From Clostridia bacterium (GTDB taxonomy: Bacteria > Bacillota > Clostridia > TANB77 > CAG-508), in contig JAAWEA010000035.1 of assembly GCA_022794055.1 (NCBI GenBank), positions 1 through 34,713 on the forward strand: a stretch of 34,713 nucleotides of DNA, read 5' to 3'. Below, piece by piece: positions 26,555-34,713 of the stretch. A program made the translations under genes and the position numbers. Each line of letters starts with the position of its first letter. Position 1 is the first letter of the stretch. Under the pieces are notes generated by a model. The model saw nothing but the letters and a program-made list of their open reading frames with translations. It made no database searches and was not told the DNA's origin.

Positions 26555-26583
26555 AGCACTTGCTAATTTTTTTAGTAAGTGCT
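26555..26583 (+). repeat. Hairpin after the cyclophilin gene
   Basis: A 12-base stem (26555-26566 with 26572-26583, one G-U pair) with a T-rich loop, 17 bases after the stop. It lies directly before the better terminator at 26596. The AGCACTT...AAGTGCT arms recall CIRCE halves but do not match it. Confidence 0.5.
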
Positions 26584-26595
26584 AAAATAATAATA

Positions 26596-26643
26596 GATTA
26601 AAAAAAAACCAAATTTTCTGGTAGATTTTTTTAATCTTTTTTT
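26596..26643 (+). terminator. Intrinsic terminator
   Basis: An 11-base GATTA7/T7AATC stem (26596-26606 with 26626-26636), a small inner ACC/GGT pairing, and a run of seven T right after. Confidence 0.75.
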
Positions 26644-26713
26644 GTTATATATGGAAATTTTATATGACAAAATATTTTAATAATATAATAATAAAGCTAA
26701 AAAGGAGAGAAAA

Positions 26714-28177
26714 ATGAAAGAAGCGTTTAATAATGAACTATATTTAAAGTTACAAAAAGAAAAAATTGAAGAAAGAATAAAAATGTTTGACAATAAGTTA
26801 TACCTTGAATTTGGAGGGAAGATTTTTGATGATTATCATGCAAGTAGAGTTTTACCAGGATTTCATCCAGATTCAAAAATACAATTATTAAAAGAGTTTA
26901 AAGAAGATTTAGAAATTATTTTTTGCATTAATGCTAATGATATAGAAAAAAATAAAATACGTGCTGATTATGGAATAGGATATGATAGAGAATTAATAAG
27001 ATTAATAGACAACTTAGAAAAGTTAGAAATAAATATAAATAGTGTAGTTGTTACAATGTATACAGGACAAAATCAAGTAAATAAGCTAAAAAATATTTTA
27101 GAAGATAGAAAAATAAAGATGTATATACATACTCCAATAGACGGATATCCAAATGATATAGAAAAAATAGTAAGTGATGAAGGATATGGAAAAAATCCTT
27201 ATATAGAAACAACAAAAAAGTTAGTGGTCATTACAGCACCTGGAGCTAATAGTGGAAAATTAGCAACATGTTTATCACAATTATACCATGAATATAAAAG
27301 GGGAATTAAAGCAGGATATGCAAAATTTGAAACATTTCCAGTATGGGATTTACCTTTAATGCACCCTATAAATGTGGCGTATGAAGCTTCAACAGCAGAT
27401 TTAGGAGATATTAATATAATAGATCCATACCATTTAGAAAGTTATAACATTAAAGCTGTTAACTATAATAGAGATATTTCAACTTTTTCAATTTTGAAAA
27501 ATATATTGACTAAAATAACAAAAGAAGAAATATATAAATCTCCAACAGACATGGGAGTTAACACCATAAGTAAATGTATAACAGATAATGTAACTGTTGA
27601 AAAAGCAGGAACTATGGAAGTTATTCGTCGCTATTATAATTCTTTATGTGATCATAAAAGAGGAATTAGTAATGAAAAAACATTAGAACGAATGAAAGTC
27701 CTAATGAATGAACTTAATTTGAATAAAGAAGACCGTAAAATTATTATTAAAGTAAATGAAATGGTAGAAAAGAAGAAAAAAGAAATAATGGCAATACAAA
27801 TTGATGATGATAATATAATTACTGGAAAAGAATCAGAATTATTAACAGCTCCAAGTGCAGCATTTTTAAATGTAATAAAATATTTAGCTAAAATACCAGA
27901 TGATGTATATTTATTATCACCTTCAGTACTTGAGTCTATTTTTAAAATGAAACAGAAAACACTATATAAGAAAAAATACCAATTAAATTTGTCAGAAGTT
28001 ATAATTGCTCTTAGTATATGTTCAACAACAAATCCAATTATAGAAAAAACATTGGAGTATATAGATCAAATGAGAGGGATGGAGGCACATTGTTCTTATA
28101 TAATAACTGATTCTGAGCTAAATGTAATAAAAAGTTTAGGAATTAATTTAACATCTGAACCAAAATTAATAGGATAG
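26714..28177 (+). CDS. DUF1846 domain-containing protein
   Basis: A 487-residue cytosolic protein matching the DUF1846 family from end to end: LYLEFGGKIFDDYHASRVLP at the start, DIEKNKIRADYGIGYDRE, a central VVITAPGANSGKLATCLSQL that looks like a phosphate-binding P-loop variant (GANSGK), and KAGYAKFETFPVWDLPLMHP. Structures of family members exist but the reaction is not established. The GxNSGKxxT element argues for a nucleotide or phosphate ligand, which is inference. AAAAGGAG lies upstream. The gene is flanked by a terminator upstream and the groE promoter downstream, so it is probably transcribed alone. Confidence 0.92.
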   Translation: MKEAFNNELYLKLQKEKIEERIKMFDNKLYLEFGGKIFDDYHASRVLPGFHPDSKIQLLKEFKEDLEIIFCINANDIEKNKIRADYGIGYDRELIRLIDNLEKLEININSVVVTMYTGQNQVNKLKNILEDRKIKMYIHTPIDGYPNDIEKIVSDEGYGKNPYIETTKKLVVITAPGANSGKLATCLSQLYHEYKRGIKAGYAKFETFPVWDLPLMHPINVAYEASTADLGDINIIDPYHLESYNIKAVNYNRDISTFSILKNILTKITKEEIYKSPTDMGVNTISKCITDNVTVEKAGTMEVIRRYYNSLCDHKRGISNEKTLERMKVLMNELNLNKEDRKIIIKVNEMVEKKKKEIMAIQIDDDNIITGKESELLTAPSAAFLNVIKYLAKIPDDVYLLSPSVLESIFKMKQKTLYKKKYQLNLSEVIIALSICSTTNPIIEKTLEYIDQMRGMEAHCSYIITDSELNVIKSLGINLTSEPKLIG

Positions 28178-28317
28178 ATATCAAGATTTTTCTATAATAT
28201 ATAGATATTTACACAGTTCTAAAATATTAAAAATTTAATATAATATAAGGTCAAACATTAACAAAACTGTTTTTTATTAAAAGAATGTGAAATCTATGTG
28301 AATTTTAGCAAACAATA

Positions 28318-28346
28318 TTGACAATTGCTAAAAAAAGGTGTAAATT
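28318..28346 (+). promoter_or_regulatory. SigA promoter of groES-groEL
   Basis: A perfect TTGACA at 28318-28323, a 17-base spacer and TAAATT at 28341-28346, directly followed by the CIRCE element. The 246-base gap before groES holds only this promoter and operator. Confidence 0.85.
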
Positions 28347-28347
28347 A

Positions 28348-28374
28348 TTAGCAGTTACTCATGAAGAGTGCTAA
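28348..28374 (+). promoter_or_regulatory. CIRCE operator (HrcA binding site)
   Basis: TTAGCAGTT, 9 bases, GAGTGCTAA. The right arm is a perfect match to the CIRCE consensus (TTAGCACTC-N9-GAGTGCTAA); the left arm differs at two positions. It sits at the expected transcription start, so HrcA repression of groESL under non-stress conditions is expected. hrcA is not in the window. Confidence 0.92.
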
Positions 28375-28408
28375 AAATAAAAAGAGGTATTCTTAAAGAA
28401 AATTATAA

Positions 28409-28705
<297 letters not shown>

Positions 28706-28721
28706 TTAAGAAATAAAAAAC

Positions 28722-28812
28722 AGAGGGAAAAAGGGTCCAGGACAAAAAATCCCTCTTGTATAAATATAATTTAGTAAAGAGGGATTTTTTGTCCTGGACC
28801 CTTTTTCCCTCT
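28722..28812. repeat. 36-bp perfect inverted repeat between groES and groEL
   Basis: The arms 28722-28757 and 28777-28812 are perfect reverse complements, 36 bases each, with a 19-base AT loop. Each arm itself begins with AGAGGGA and ends with TCCCTCT, so smaller hairpins are possible within each arm. The core holds GGGTCCAGGAC. The element is GC-richer than its surroundings and ends 2 bases before the groEL ribosome binding site GGGAGGAG. It looks like an inserted palindromic (MITE- or REP-like) element, or a transcript-processing hairpin. Confidence 0.9.
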
Positions 28813-28826
28813 TTGGGAGGAGATAA

Positions 28827-30467
<1,641 letters not shown>

Positions 30468-30492
30468 AATTTAAAAAATTTTAAAAAATCTC

Positions 30493-30521
30493 TTGACAGT
30501 TATAAAAAAATACATTATAAT
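30493..30521 (+). promoter_or_regulatory. Consensus promoter of the tRNA-Gly pair
   Basis: A perfect TTGACA at 30493-30498, a 17-base spacer and a perfect TATAAT at 30516-30521, 22 bases before the first tRNA. It is the strongest-looking promoter in the window, as expected for stable RNA. Confidence 0.9.
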
Positions 30522-30532
30522 TTATAACTGTC
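30495..30532. repeat. 12-bp dyad over the tRNA-Gly promoter
   Basis: GACAGTTATAAA at 30495-30506 is the exact reverse complement of TTTATAACTGTC at 30521-30532, so the dyad begins in the -35 box and ends at the expected start site. It could be an operator, or a hairpin in groEL read-through RNA. Confidence 0.6.
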
Positions 30533-30543
30533 AGGAACAATAT

Positions 30544-30617
<74 letters not shown>

Positions 30618-30648
30618 ATCTATGTAAATATTGAACTTGAAATAATAC

Positions 30649-30722
<74 letters not shown>

Positions 30723-30728
30723 TTAGAG

Positions 30729-30772
30729 AAGTCATTGTATTAGAAAGAGGTCTAGTATGATGGCTTTTTTAT
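30729..30772 (+). terminator. Intrinsic terminator after the tRNA pair
   Basis: An 11-base stem (30729-30739 with 30756-30766, three G-U pairs) and a T6 run ending at 30770. From here to 30925 I see no gene. Confidence 0.7.
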
Positions 30773-30925
30773 TATGACTAACATTCAAATACTTACTCAA
30801 AATTATGCATTATTTAAAGCCCATAAAAACTTGTTTGCAATCTTAATTTTATGTAGATGTGTTATTAACAAAATAAACATAAAGACGTAAAATAGATATA
30901 TCATAAATAAAGGAGTTGAAGGATT

Positions 30926-31043
30926 ATGGCAAAACGGAACAAGAAACAGCAACAATCCAACAACAAAATTTTTTGCATTAGGAATAGCAGATGTTTATGT
31001 ATCTGTCAAAGTGAATGAAGAAGAAATTGAAATAAAATTGTAG
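30926..31043 (+). CDS. Small protein, 38 codons, reading through a +1 shift at CGG-A (30935)
   Basis: ATG GCA AAA follows AAGGAG at a 10-base distance. The zero frame then reads CGG AAC AAG and on through rare, cysteine-rich codons to a stop after 30 codons. Skipping C35 of the block (30935) gives GGA ACA AGA AAC and a frame with the genome's normal codons: GTRNSNNPTTKFFALG, then IADVYVSVKVNEEEIEIKL and a stop. The product would be about 38 residues with a beta-strand-like middle. I do not recognise it. Alternatives are one extra A in the AAAA run, or a remnant of a longer gene, since the downstream frame is open back to 30891 without a start codon. Confidence 0.45.
30935..30938 (+). other. 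Putative +1 frameshift site, CGG A to GGA, in the small ORF
   Basis: Fourth codon of the ORF: CGG in the zero frame, GGA in the shifted frame. It has the same layout as the sites at 8617 and 13148. The preceding codon is AAA. Confidence 0.4.
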
Positions 31044-31073
31044 CAGTAATTAGTAATCAAAAATAAAAAATCA

Positions 31074-31158
31074 GAGGAAAAATTCGAGATAAGTACAATT
31101 TTTGTACTACTATATATATCCTAACAAGTACTGAATTTTTCCTCCCTAGTAAAAATTC
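31074..31158 (+). repeat. Nested, mutually exclusive inverted repeats
   Basis: The arm 31074-31085 pairs perfectly with 31133-31144 (12 bases). The first eight bases of the latter (31133-31140) can instead pair with 31151-31158. A small GTAC hairpin lies inside (31093-31107) and a GGGA/TCCC hairpin follows near 31167-31179. The 260-base gap between the small ORF and the phosphatase gene holds nothing else besides the promoter at 31248. Confidence 0.55.
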
Positions 31159-31247
31159 GAAATTTTGGGACATACTCCCAACGCCTTAAGAAAAAATCAA
31201 AAATATAGTTATCAGCAATATGGATAGTGTAAAATTTATCTCTTTCG

Positions 31248-31276
31248 TTGTAATATATATGTTTTATTGATATAAT
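31248..31276 (+). promoter_or_regulatory. Promoter of the histidine phosphatase gene
   Basis: TTGTAA at 31248-31253, a 17-base spacer and a perfect TATAAT at 31271-31276, 27 bases before the ATG. Confidence 0.7.
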
Positions 31277-31303
31277 TTTATTAATTGGAAAGGAAGGTTT
31301 TAA

Positions 31304-31951
31304 ATGGAAAATGATAAATATGTTCCTATAAAAACGATAATTTATTTAATAAGACATGCAGAAACAATTGATGAAAATGGTATAAGAAATACTGATGAAA
31401 CAAGTCAGATGATTAATGAAAAAGAAATCTTATCAATCGAAGGAGAAGAAACATCAAAAAATCTTGGTAAGAATGTAGAACTAAAAAATATTGATGTAAT
31501 CTGGAGTAGTAGTTACACGAGAGCAAAGCAAACAGCAAAATATATCGCAAGTGAAAATAATTTACCACTTAATCTTGATTATAGATTAAGTGAAAGAAAG
31601 TTAGGAAACTTAGATGAAATATCTATGTTTATGAAAGATAAAAAGACAAGAGATCCTTCACAAGAACAATTAGCATATCCAAAATTTAAAACATCAGATG
31701 GAGAAAGTGCAGAAGATACAAATAAAAGAATGACAGAATTTTTGAATGAAACATTGGAAAAGTATAAAGAAAAAAGAGTTGCAATAGTTAGTCATGGTGG
31801 TTCAATAAAATTTTTGTTATTAAATTGGTGTGAAGTAAATAAAAATATGAAACTAGAATATAAAGGAAAAGAATTAAATATCTCATCACCATGTTTATTA
31901 AAACTTACATTTGAGAATAATGAGGTAGTTAATTTAGAACAAATTGTATAA
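31304..31951 (+). CDS. Histidine phosphatase (phosphoglycerate-mutase-like) family protein
   Basis: A 215-residue enzyme of the phosphohistidine branch. The catalytic LIRHAET motif has His18 as the phosphate acceptor and Arg17 beside it. WSSSYTRAKQTAKYIA supplies the second Arg, and RLSERKLG and VAIVSHGGSIKFLL (second His) complete the pocket. It removes phosphate from small molecules or proteins; the substrate cannot be assigned. AAAGGAAG lies upstream. The methyltransferase gene starts 13 bases after the stop, probably in the same transcript. Confidence 0.93.
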   Translation: MENDKYVPIKTIIYLIRHAETIDENGIRNTDETSQMINEKEILSIEGEETSKNLGKNVELKNIDVIWSSSYTRAKQTAKYIASENNLPLNLDYRLSERKLGNLDEISMFMKDKKTRDPSQEQLAYPKFKTSDGESAEDTNKRMTEFLNETLEKYKEKRVAIVSHGGSIKFLLLNWCEVNKNMKLEYKGKELNISSPCLLKLTFENNEVVNLEQIV

Positions 31952-31964
31952 TTGGAGGAGTAAA

Positions 31965-32632
31965 ATGGTAGAATCAAAAGGCTGAATTGGGAAATTGTTA
32001 AAGATGATAAAGCAGAAATTTGGAAAAATCCAAGTATAGAATCTTATTATTTGTTGAATAGATGGAAATCGCAACAAAAGCAGTACTTTCTTGATTTAGG
32101 TTGTGGTTTAGGTAGACATTCAATTTTATTTGGAAAAAATAATTTTAAAGTTAATTGTTTTGATATAAGTGAAGAAGCAATTAATAGAACAAGAGAATGG
32201 GCTAAAAAAGAAAATTTAGAATTTAATTATAATGTTGGAGATATGCTTAAATTACCTTATGAGAATGAACAATTTGACTGTATTTATTGTAGAAATGTAA
32301 TTTCTCATACAGATACAGAAGGAATGAAACAAGTCATTAAAGAGCTTTATAGAGTAATGAAAAATAATGGAGAATGTTATTTAACATTAGGTTCAAAAGA
32401 TACATGGGGATTTAAACAAGAAGATTGGCCCTTAATTGACGAAAATACAAGACTGAGAATGGAAGAAGGTCCAGAATATAAAATACCACATTTTTATGTA
32501 GATTATAATTTAGTCCAAGAGTTATTTAAAGATTTTGAAATTATTAATATATATCAAGTGGTAAATTACTATAAAGATAATAAAGGTTTGTTTGATTCAT
32601 ATCATTATCATGTTTTAATTCATAAAGATTAA
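31965..32632 (+). CDS. Class I SAM-dependent methyltransferase, frame-broken at the N-terminus
   Basis: The methyltransferase domain is intact: motif I FLDLGCGLGRHSILFG, an acidic ribose-binding end CFDISEEAINRTRE, NVGDMLKLPYENEQFDCIYCRNVISH and ELYRVMKNNGECYLTLGS, as in Methyltransf_11/25 proteins. The substrate is unknown. Its natural start appears to be ATG 31965, 4 bases after GGAGGAG, but that frame stops after six codons (Met-Val-Glu-Ser-Lys-Gly). The downstream frame reads Lys-Arg-Leu-Asn-Trp-Glu-Ile-Val back to the same place if one more A is present in the AAAA run at 31976-31979. So one base is missing, the opposite sign to the CGG sites. The domain itself would survive with a start at TTG 32051. 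Confidence 0.8.
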
Positions 32633-32688
32633 CAAACTAATAAGTAGAATAATGATTAACAAATAAATGGGAAAATAAGGTATAAAAT

Positions 32689-32787
32689 ATGAATAGTTTA
32701 GAAATATGGAATAAAAATATATATCCAATAATTGTTTCTATTCTACATAGCGGAACATATCTTCCTAACTTAAGACTACTGGGTTAA
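32689..32787 (+). pseudogene. N-terminal fragment, possibly of an N-formylglutamate amidohydrolase-like gene
   Basis: A 32-codon frame with AAGG 8 bases upstream reads MNSLEIWNKNIYPIIVSI followed by LHSGTYLP and ends soon after at TAA. Its PIIVSILHSGTYLP resembles the start of N-formylglutamate amidohydrolases (VSVPHSGT.IP). The 143 bases up to the DUF2000 gene stay partly open in more than one frame, but no further family motif follows, so I read it as a truncated remnant. The family assignment rests on a short motif. Confidence 0.4.
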
Positions 32788-32930
32788 GATTTATGGCAAA
32801 GCCAAAGTCCTGTGCTACGAAAAAAATTCAAGGATGTGTTATTGGAACAAGAATTAACATATTTTTTTCACTTAGAATTGATAAAAAATACATTGTATAG
32901 TAAAATAATAAAAAATAGGAGGTCATTAAA

Positions 32931-33359
32931 ATGGTATATAATGATAAATATAAGTTTGTAGCGGTTATTAATGAAAAAATTGAAATGGGAAGAGCTCTAA
33001 ACGCAATAGCACATCTGGGGTTGGGGCTTGTCAATATAGCAGATAAAGAAAACAGAGAAAAAATGTCTTTTATAGACTTTCTTGATAAAGATAATGAATC
33101 ACACAAAAGTATATCTGGATTATCTTTGATAGTGCTAAAAGGAAGAAATGGAGAAATAAAAAAAGTAAGAAGACAATTTTTAGAACAAAATATTTTATTT
33201 ACGGATTTTATAGAAACAATGACAGGAGATACCTATGCCGAGCAATTAGTGAAAACTAAAGAATTAGGATTAGAAGAACATAACTATTTTGGAATATTAG
33301 CATTTGGAGAAATAGATAAAATAAATCCTATTACAAAAAGACTTTCTCTATGGAAGTAA
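32931..33359 (+). CDS. DUF2000 domain-containing protein
   Basis: A 142-residue protein matching DUF2000: KFVAVINEKIEMGRALNAIAHLGLGL (residues 7-32), then SISGLSLIVLKGRNGEIKKVR, FTDFIETMTGDTYAEQ, and the ending FGEIDKINPITKRLSLWK. The family has a fold related to peptidyl-tRNA hydrolase 2 but no established activity. A very good AGGAGG (32917-32922) precedes the ATG. Its terminator hairpin at 33385 is shared with the converging permease gene. Confidence 0.9.
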   Translation: MVYNDKYKFVAVINEKIEMGRALNAIAHLGLGLVNIADKENREKMSFIDFLDKDNESHKSISGLSLIVLKGRNGEIKKVRRQFLEQNILFTDFIETMTGDTYAEQLVKTKELGLEEHNYFGILAFGEIDKINPITKRLSLWK

Positions 33360-33384
33360 AATTTTATTGAGTTATATATTTATG

Positions 33385-33425
33385 ATAAACACCACAAAGC
33401 TTGGCAGAGTTATGTGGTGCTTTAT
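33385..33425. terminator. Terminator between the convergent DUF2000 and permease genes
   Basis: A CACCACA/TGTGGTG stem (33390-33396 with 33413-33419) extended by ATAAA/TTTAT across one bulged C, with T-rich DNA on the plus side. Confidence 0.6.
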
Positions 33426-33461
33426 TATTTGCAGAAAATCATCCTAAGCCTATAAATTTAA

Positions 33462-34655
33462 TTATTTATAATTTTTAGTCAAATAAATCATTAGTTTTGT
33501 ATAAACAATAATTATAAGTGTTACTAAAAACAATAATATTTTAAAAACAATTATATTGTCAAATAGACTAGCAATGTATAAAACTATATATCCTACTATT
33601 CTGGAAATATTTAATACTATTTGCCAAGTTATTTGATGTTCTACAATATAATCATTTATTACTTTTTCATCTTCATTTATAATATCATAATTCTTGGTTT
33701 CAGCGGTATTTAGTAATAAAACTAAAAATACACTATTACATATATTATATATAATTATTGAAGTTTTATTAATATTAAATAAAAGTAATAATACACTTAT
33801 AACCATAGCAATATTACTGAATTTCAAAACATTTTTATTACTTTTTAGTTTATATTGAAAAACATAAACTGATACCATTGAGCATATAGAAAATATAGTT
33901 GTCAATATACCAAGACTAAGTGTTGTTTTAAAAGTCATTACAATTAGTATTGTAATTAATGTTTCTAATAGATAATGTACAATACCATCACATAGAGCTA
34001 TTTTATACACTATATTAAATTTGTTATTATTTCTTATATATTTTATATATTCTTTTAAATCATATTTCTTATTACTTATTTTTTCTTTATCCTTAATTAA
34101 CAATGAAAATGAAAATTGTATTAAAGATAACAAAAGCACAATTTTTGCAATATAAGAAAAAGATGTTAATTCTATTGATGCTCCAAATATAATTGGAAAA
34201 AATATTTTCAAAAGCTTGCTTAAAATTGATTTAATAGAGATAAAACTATTTTCAACATTCTTGGTATATTCATTAATTAATGTATGTCCAGCTACCCAAA
34301 ATAATCCTTGCACAATACCATAAAAAAAACCAAGATAAGCATAGTAAATTGTTATTTTTTCTTTTAATAAAGCTATCATTAAAATGTATACACAATATAA
34401 TATTATTCCACTTCGAAATATTATTACTTGTCCTCTATTTTTGATTGTTTTTGCACAGATTAAAAAAGTAATCAAAATTCCAACAAATGATAATGCATAA
34501 TAAATAGAAATACATTTATAGTCATAATTAGTTAAGGTTATAAAATAAGCCACCATAAAAGTATTTAAAAACATATATAAAATATTATTTATTAAGCAAG
34601 CTCCAGTCAATCCTATTATATTTCTATTATTTTTTATTTTATCTTTCAATTTCAT
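33462..34655 (-). CDS. MFS-like permease of unknown substrate
   Basis: A 397-residue membrane protein with about 12 hydrophobic segments and a central hydrophilic loop (residues 190-215, KDKEKISNKKYDLKEYIKYI), the 6+6 layout of the major facilitator superfamily. The segment YLGFFYGIVQGLFWVAGHTL around residue 110-130 is the most distinctive stretch and resembles MFS proteins of Clostridia encoded beside ABC-F or resistance genes. The classical GxxxDRxGRR loop is not evident, so a distant family is possible. AGGAG lies 9 bases before the ATG on the minus strand. It is transcribed toward the DUF2000 gene. Confidence 0.75.
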   Translation of the reverse strand: MKLKDKIKNNRNIIGLTGACLINNILYMFLNTFMVAYFITLTNYDYKCISIYYALSFVGILITFLICAKTIKNRGQVIIFRSGIILYCVYILMIALLKEKITIYYAYLGFFYGIVQGLFWVAGHTLINEYTKNVENSFISIKSILSKLLKIFFPIIFGASIELTSFSYIAKIVLLLSLIQFSFSLLIKDKEKISNKKYDLKEYIKYIRNNNKFNIVYKIALCDGIVHYLLETLITILIVMTFKTTLSLGILTTIFSICSMVSVYVFQYKLKSNKNVLKFSNIAMVISVLLLLFNINKTSIIIYNICNSVFLVLLLNTAETKNYDIINEDEKVINDYIVEHQITWQIVLNISRIVGYIVLYIASLFDNIIVFKILLFLVTLIIIVYTKLMIYLTKNYK

Positions 34656-34680
34656 TTATTTATACTCCTAATAGTTATTT

Positions 34681-34713
34681 TTAATATATCATAATAATTA
34701 ATATATCATAATA
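34681..34713. repeat. 17-bp tandem repeat cut by the window end
   Basis: The unit TTAATATATCATAATAA begins at 34681 and starts again at 34698, running to the last base. The copy number beyond the window is unknown. It lies upstream of the minus-strand permease gene. Confidence 0.6.

Noticed and set aside
26555-26585. CIRCE-like inverted repeat (AGCACTT...AAGTGCT)
   Set aside because: The arms and spacing do not match TTAGCACTC-N9-GAGTGCTAA. It lies after a gene, next to a terminator, with no promoter.
30926-31018. Zero-frame 30-codon product of the small ORF (MAKRNKKQQQSNNK...)
   Set aside because: Downstream of CGG its codon use is atypical (AGG, TGT, TCC, several Cys), whereas the +1 frame has the genome's usual codons. 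Kept only as an alternative.
32785-32825. GGCAAAGCC string suggesting a cyclic-di-GMP (GEMM) riboswitch
   Set aside because: The second conserved helix and tetraloop receptor are absent and the spacing is wrong; the region fits a gene remnant better.
34681-34713. Possible CRISPR or satellite array at the window end
   Set aside because: The unit is 17 bases of pure AT-rich sequence with no spacers; only about two copies are visible.

Overview
The window comes from a low-GC Gram-positive bacterium, most likely an anaerobic member of the Clostridia (probably an uncultured gut lineage; I cannot name it). The support is very AT-rich DNA with AGA/TTA/ATA/GGA-dominated codon use, strong AGGAGG ribosome binding sites, an HrcA/CIRCE-type groESL promoter, disA beside radA, mreB, a tsaE-tsaB-rimI operon and an LPxxG-anchored surface protein. 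Most of it is ordinary chromosome; no integrase, transposase or CRISPR array is visible.

Layout. 1-3146: the tail of an Lsa-type ABC-F protein, a 297-aa protein of unknown function, an O6-alkylguanine methyltransferase, a Nudix hydrolase, a DUF4180 protein and a TfoX N-terminal-domain protein. 3151-6111: two GtrII-like polytopic membrane proteins, the first with a frame break. 6178-11760: DNA polymerase I (frame break), a lytic transglycosylase, a membrane-anchored TPR protein and UppP. 11780-15058: a ribbon-helix-helix regulator diverging from a frame-broken secreted protein, convergent with a VWA surface protein. 15235-17951: dxs overlapping ylmH, then a surface-protein remnant. 18013-19608 (minus strand): tsaE-tsaB-rimI. 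19837-28177: mreB, mtaB, a small orphan, radA, disA, a membrane cyclophilin and a DUF1846 protein. 28318-30722: CIRCE-groES-groEL and two identical tRNA-Gly(UCC) genes. 30926-34655: a tiny frame-broken ORF, a histidine phosphatase, a SAM methyltransferase (frame break), a gene fragment, a DUF2000 protein and an MFS-like permease.

Themes. Cell envelope: GtrII pair, lytic transglycosylase, UppP, MreB, VWA protein. tRNA A37 modification: TsaB and TsaE (t6A) with MtaB (ms2t6A). Genome integrity: Ogt, PolA, RadA, DisA. Protein quality control: GroESL, cyclophilin, YlmH.

The observation I would follow first: three genes need a +1 frame change (polA at 8617, the secreted protein at 13148, a 38-codon ORF at 30935). 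At all three the zero frame presents the codon CGG followed by A, and skipping the C gives the glycine codon GGA. By eye I found no other in-frame CGG codon in any gene here. This suggests that CGG is unassigned and tolerated or used as a +1 shift site (CGG A to GGA). The rival explanation is homopolymer sequencing error. Two further frame breaks of the opposite sign (near 3180-3213 and 31976-31980), which lack CGG, keep that rival alive.
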